A stretch of DNA of 8,091 nucleotides from an uncultured Akkermansia sp. (GTDB taxonomy: Bacteria; Verrucomicrobiota; Verrucomicrobiia; Verrucomicrobiales; Akkermansiaceae): contig CAAFXA010000114.1 in assembly GCA_900766865.1 (NCBI GenBank), positions 1 through 8,091 on the forward strand, written 5' to 3'. The notes below the pieces were generated by a model that made no database searches, was not told the origin of the DNA, and saw nothing but the letters and a program-made list of their open reading frames with translations. The number at the start of each line of letters is the position of its first letter. Positions within the stretch are counted from its first letter, which is position 1. Shown piece after piece: positions 5,893-8,091 of this stretch. The position numbers and the translations under genes are program-made.

Positions 5893-6740
5893 AGGAAGAA
5901 GAAGAACAGAACCTGTTCCAGGTAGAGGAATTACTGCGAGAGGTGGCTGCCGGAGATCGCAGACGTGCCGAGCAGCGTATGGCTTCCTCCGACGGTCGAT
6001 TTGAAAACATGCTGCGCGAGGCAATGTATCGCCCCGCTCGTCGCGGGTTGCGCCTGTACCGCGTACTTTCTGCTGCAGCCTCGCTGGCAGTCATGGGCGG
6101 CGCCGGAGCCATGCTGTTTCAGCAGTACGGCAACACGGATTCTTCCTACCAGGCCTCGCAATCTGTGGAAGAGAGTATTCAGAAGGGAGAGCCCCTTCCG
6201 GTGTCTCTGCCCGAGCCCTGTTCTCTGGAGGGGCCGGAAGATGCGGTGCAGATATGCGATGTCGGCAGTAATGCCGCAATGGAAAGCGTACCGGAAAAAA
6301 ACTTCACCCTGAGCCCCGGTTCGGGGATGATACCGGAGCCCCAGGCCATAGAGAGCTGTGGAGCCGGGGGCGCGCAGCAGCCTGCGGTTGCTTCTCTGGA
6401 TTGCCGGGAGCTGAATACCCTTCCGGATAGTGTTCGTTGTGGGACCCCTGTTGCCGGCAAGGCAAGAGGGGTGCCGAATAAGGTAAATCACTTCCCCCCG
6501 GAAAAGTTGGCCAGGCTTTTGTTAAGAGAGAAGAAGCCGTATAGGGTTCTGCGTTTATGGTTTGAAAGGCCAGGGGCAGATAAATGCGTGGAGGTCCCCG
6601 GAGGTGTGCGCGTTGAATATCACGAAGGCCTTATTCTCGTGATACATGGAGCAGAGCGCTGCGAGCTGCGCAGCACGGAAGATACCTTACCGGAAAACAT
6701 ACTGCACCGGATTTCCTCGGAGAAAAAGCTGGAAAAATAG
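5889..6740 (+). CDS. Single-pass membrane protein, candidate anti-sigma factor
   Basis: This is a 283-residue protein overlapping the sigma gene stop by 4 nt (ATGA). Residues 1-57 are charged and helical, starting with an acidic run and then an Arg-rich stretch; 58-77 form one membrane helix rich in Ala and Gly. About 80-200 is a long Pro/Gly/Ser-rich low-complexity linker. The last 80 residues (about 204-283) look folded, with a Leu-Arg-Leu-Trp-Phe strand (221-225) and alternating hydrophobic strands at 234-254. By position, overlap and topology (soluble helical N-terminus inside, one helix, extracytoplasmic tail) it fits an anti-sigma factor. The His-x3-Cys-x2-Cys zinc motif of classical ZAS anti-sigma proteins is absent, and I recognise no named domain. 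Seven Cys residues (111, 123, 157, 172, 184, 233, 258) all lie after the membrane helix, an odd number for disulfides. The stop is 48 nt before rmuC. Confidence 0.75.
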   Translation: MKEEEEQNLFQVEELLREVAAGDRRRAEQRMASSDGRFENMLREAMYRPARRGLRLYRVLSAAASLAVMGGAGAMLFQQYGNTDSSYQASQSVEESIQKGEPLPVSLPEPCSLEGPEDAVQICDVGSNAAMESVPEKNFTLSPGSGMIPEPQAIESCGAGGAQQPAVASLDCRELNTLPDSVRCGTPVAGKARGVPNKVNHFPPEKLARLLLREKKPYRVLRLWFERPGADKCVEVPGGVRVEYHEGLILVIHGAERCELRSTEDTLPENILHRISSEKKLEK

Positions 6741-6757
6741 TTGCCATCTGCTATACT
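6729..6757 (+). promoter_or_regulatory. Candidate extended -10 promoter for rmuC
   Basis: TGCTATACT at 6749-6757 is an extended -10 element (TGn plus TATACT, 5 of 6 consensus bases). A weak -35 hexamer CTGGAA lies at 6729-6734 with 17-bp spacing. Transcription would begin near 6764, about 25 nt before the rmuC ATG, leaving room for the AGGAGG site at 6778-6783. It would let rmuC be expressed apart from the sigma/membrane-protein pair. Confidence 0.4.
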
Positions 6758-6777
6758 GTGGCCTGTGAATATCTCGC

Positions 6778-6783
6778 AGGAGG
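6778..6783 (+). promoter_or_regulatory. Strong ribosome binding site deciding the rmuC start
   Basis: AGGAGG at 6778-6783 is followed by a 5-nt spacer and ATG at 6789-6791. This fixes the start against the longer reading from TTG at 6741. It is the only perfect Shine-Dalgarno sequence in the window; the sigma gene has GAGG, and the left-operon genes have almost none. Confidence 0.85.
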
Positions 6784-6788
6784 AATTG

Positions 6789-7886
6789 ATGTGGGCCGCG
6801 GCTGCAGGCTCTGCTGCAGCGTTGGTACTGGGTGCGCTGCTGGGCTATGGTGTGGCGCGCTATCGTTCCGTGCGCCGTATTGCCGGGCTGGAGGCAGAAC
6901 TGCGGGCTATACAGGGAGCCAGAGCCGAGGTGCAGGGGCAATTCCGCGCTTTGGCAGCCGAGGTGCTGGAGAGCAGTACCCTGGGCTTGCATCGTTCCAA
7001 CGCGGAGCAGATGGCAGCAGTATTGGCGCCTCTGAGGGAGCAATTGCTGGGCCTCAATCGTGCTGTGGCAGATACTCGTGCAGCCGGTGCCGACAACACG
7101 GCGAGCGTGCGCGAGATGGTACGCCTCCTCTTGGGACGGGCTGAGGAAATTGGGCGCGATGCGGCTAATCTGACACGCGCCCTGAAAGGCGACAGCAAGG
7201 TGCAGGGAGATTGGGGTGAGGCCGTACTGGAGCGCCTTTTTGAAAGTGCCGGTATGCAGTGCGGCACCCATTACGAGATGCAGAAAAGCTATGAGACCCC
7301 TGCCGGGCGCCTTCGCCCGGATGCCGTGGTGCATCTGCCGCAGGGCATGAGTATTATTGTGGACAGCAAGGTTTCTCTGACGGCTTATGTGAATCTTGTG
7401 GCGGCGGAAGATGAAGCAGCCCGTGCTTCTGCTACCCGCGCACATCTCAATTCCGTGCGGGCTCATGTCAGTGAGCTGGCAGGTAAGCATTATGAGCGTC
7501 TGGAGCCGGGCTCTCCGGATTTTGTGCTCATGTTTATCCCCAATGAAGGCGCCTACATAGCCGCAGTACAGAGTGCCCCGGAGCTGCTCGCTACGGCCAT
7601 GCGCCGAAAGGTACTCATCCTCAGCCCGGCAAATCTGATGATGGCGCTGCACCTGGCTCGCCTGCTCTGGCAGCGCGATACGCAGCAGAAAAACGTGCAG
7701 ACTATCGTGGAGCGTGCCACCTTGCTGTACGACAAATTTGCCAATTTCCAGGAGTCCTTCGATGCCCTCCATAAAGCGTTGGAAACCGCTACCTCAGCTT
7801 GCGAGGAAGCCCGCTCACGCCTCTACACCGGCAAAGGTAACTACCGCAGCCAGGTGGAAAAACTCCGCGAACTGGGAATCAAATGA
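6789..7886 (+). CDS. rmuC: DNA recombination protein RmuC
   Basis: This is a 365-residue protein. Residues 3-21 form an N-terminal membrane helix, about 28-125 are a coiled coil, and about 130-325 are the RmuC domain, which has a PD-(D/E)xK nuclease-like core. Visible signatures are Gly-Asp-Trp-Gly-Glu (140-144), Arg-Pro-Asp (176-178) leading into a strand, Val-Asp-Ser-Lys (191-194), Phe-Ile-Pro-Asn-Glu (249-253), and Leu-Ser-Pro-Ala-Asn-Leu (278-283). The C-terminus has Gly-Asn...Gln-Val-Glu-Lys-Leu-Arg-Glu-Leu-Gly, typical of the family. In Escherichia coli, RmuC limits inversions at short inverted repeats, and it is presumed to be a membrane-tethered nuclease. This protein is shorter than the E. 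coli one (about 475 residues), mainly in the coiled coil and tail. The ATG at 6789 is chosen for the AGGAGG site and because the membrane helix then starts at once. No terminator is clear just downstream. Confidence 0.95.
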   Translation: MWAAAAGSAAALVLGALLGYGVARYRSVRRIAGLEAELRAIQGARAEVQGQFRALAAEVLESSTLGLHRSNAEQMAAVLAPLREQLLGLNRAVADTRAAGADNTASVREMVRLLLGRAEEIGRDAANLTRALKGDSKVQGDWGEAVLERLFESAGMQCGTHYEMQKSYETPAGRLRPDAVVHLPQGMSIIVDSKVSLTAYVNLVAAEDEAARASATRAHLNSVRAHVSELAGKHYERLEPGSPDFVLMFIPNEGAYIAAVQSAPELLATAMRRKVLILSPANLMMALHLARLLWQRDTQQKNVQTIVERATLLYDKFANFQESFDALHKALETATSACEEARSRLYTGKGNYRSQVEKLRELGIK

Positions 7887-7910
7887 TTGTGGAATAGGGT
7901 ATCCTGATAA

Positions 7911-7954
7911 ACAAATTGGGCACCTCTAAAAACTCAAAATGGGTGACAAATTGG
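7911..7954. repeat. Short direct repeat ACAAATTGG, two copies
   Basis: ACAAATTGG occurs at 7911-7919 and 7946-7954, start to start 35 bp, in the AT-rich stretch after rmuC. There is no gene in 7887-8091. The repeat may be chance or a remnant of a duplication. Confidence 0.35.
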
Positions 7955-7964
7955 ACTTTGGCGG

Positions 7965-7992
7965 GATTTACGATTTTTGATTTACGATTTAC
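7965..7992. repeat. Four-unit 7-bp tandem repeat (GATTTAC)
   Basis: GATTTAC at 7965-7971, GATTTTT at 7972-7978, GATTTAC at 7979-7985 and GATTTAC at 7986-7992 are head to tail; equally, two 14-bp units differing at two bases. This is a simple tandem array in non-coding DNA, directly before the GC-rich palindromes, so it may form one edge of a dispersed intergenic element. Confidence 0.8.
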
Positions 7993-8006
7993 GAAGTGAA
8001 AGTTAG

Positions 8007-8091
8007 GCGGGCTGACGCCCGCGAGCCATCAGGCGAGCCAAATTAAGAGCCTCGCCGGACGGCGAGGCGGCATATGGTAGCCCAGGGCTTC
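8007..8091. repeat. Palindromic GC-rich repeat cluster (REP-like), cut by the window end
   Basis: Hairpin 1 is GCGGGC (8007-8012) / GCCCGC (8017-8022) with loop TGAC. Hairpin 2 is GCCTCGCC (8049-8056) / GGCGAGGC (8061-8068) with loop GGAC. GCGAGCC occurs twice, at 8021-8027 and 8033-8039. AGCCC-A-GGGCT at 8079-8089 is a further small palindrome reaching the edge. No T tract follows either stem, so these do not read as ordinary intrinsic terminators, although they could stop rmuC transcripts with help. The density of perfect stems fits a repetitive extragenic palindromic element. Confidence 0.65.

Noticed and set aside
6741..6788. Longer rmuC starting at TTG 6741
   Set aside because: There is no ribosome binding site for TTG 6741, it lies directly after the previous stop, and the extension would cover the candidate promoter. 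AGGAGG points to ATG 6789.
6687..7772. Long - strand open frame opposite rmuC
   Set aside because: It is opposite a confidently identified rmuC, has no recognisable domain, and its residue composition is that of a complementary-strand shadow.
7965..8091. CRISPR array
   Set aside because: The repeats are 7-bp tandem units and distinct palindromes, without uniform 25-40-bp repeats separated by unique spacers.

Overview
The window (8,091 bp, moderately GC-rich) is a chromosomal piece of a Gram-negative bacterium. Two short genes encode lipoproteins with a clear lipobox. Several genes lack a Shine-Dalgarno sequence. The protein families (ankyrin lipoprotein, GYF_2/DUF4339 membrane protein, kinase-ankyrin fusion) are of a kind common in Verrucomicrobiota. 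I favour an Akkermansia-like member of that phylum, but this is inference from gene style only; no rRNA or other marker gene is present.

Layout. (1) Left block, + strand, 2-3050: the 3' end of a coiled-coil Ala/Lys-rich protein, an ankyrin-repeat lipoprotein, a 96-residue lipoprotein, and a GYF_2-domain protein with about six membrane segments. The gaps are 6, 23 and 41 nt, so this looks like one transcription unit closed by an intrinsic terminator at 3085-3124. (2) Middle, - strand, 3202-5169: a 655-residue protein made of a degenerate protein-kinase C-lobe, one membrane helix and about twelve 34-residue ankyrin repeats. (3) A 183-bp AT-rich divergent intergenic region, 5170-5352, holding three copies of a CTTTTCCAWG-type core spaced exactly 33 bp apart, inverted repeats, and a possible leader peptide ORF. 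(4) Right block, + strand, 5353-7886: a divergent ECF-like sigma factor, an ATGA-overlapping single-pass membrane protein that is the natural anti-sigma candidate, and rmuC with its own strong ribosome binding site. (5) A 205-bp tail, 7887-8091, with a 7-bp tandem repeat and strong GC-rich palindromes that run off the window edge.

How the genes may work together: the sigma/membrane-protein pair is divergent from the membrane-anchored pseudokinase-ankyrin gene across a repeat-rich control region. A second ankyrin protein, a lipoprotein, lies in the convergent operon. Both ankyrin arrays are predicted to lie outside the cytoplasm. An envelope-sensing module (ankyrin receptor/lipoprotein plus sigma and anti-sigma) is the most interesting reading, but it rests on gene order and topology alone. 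rmuC is probably an unrelated housekeeping neighbour.
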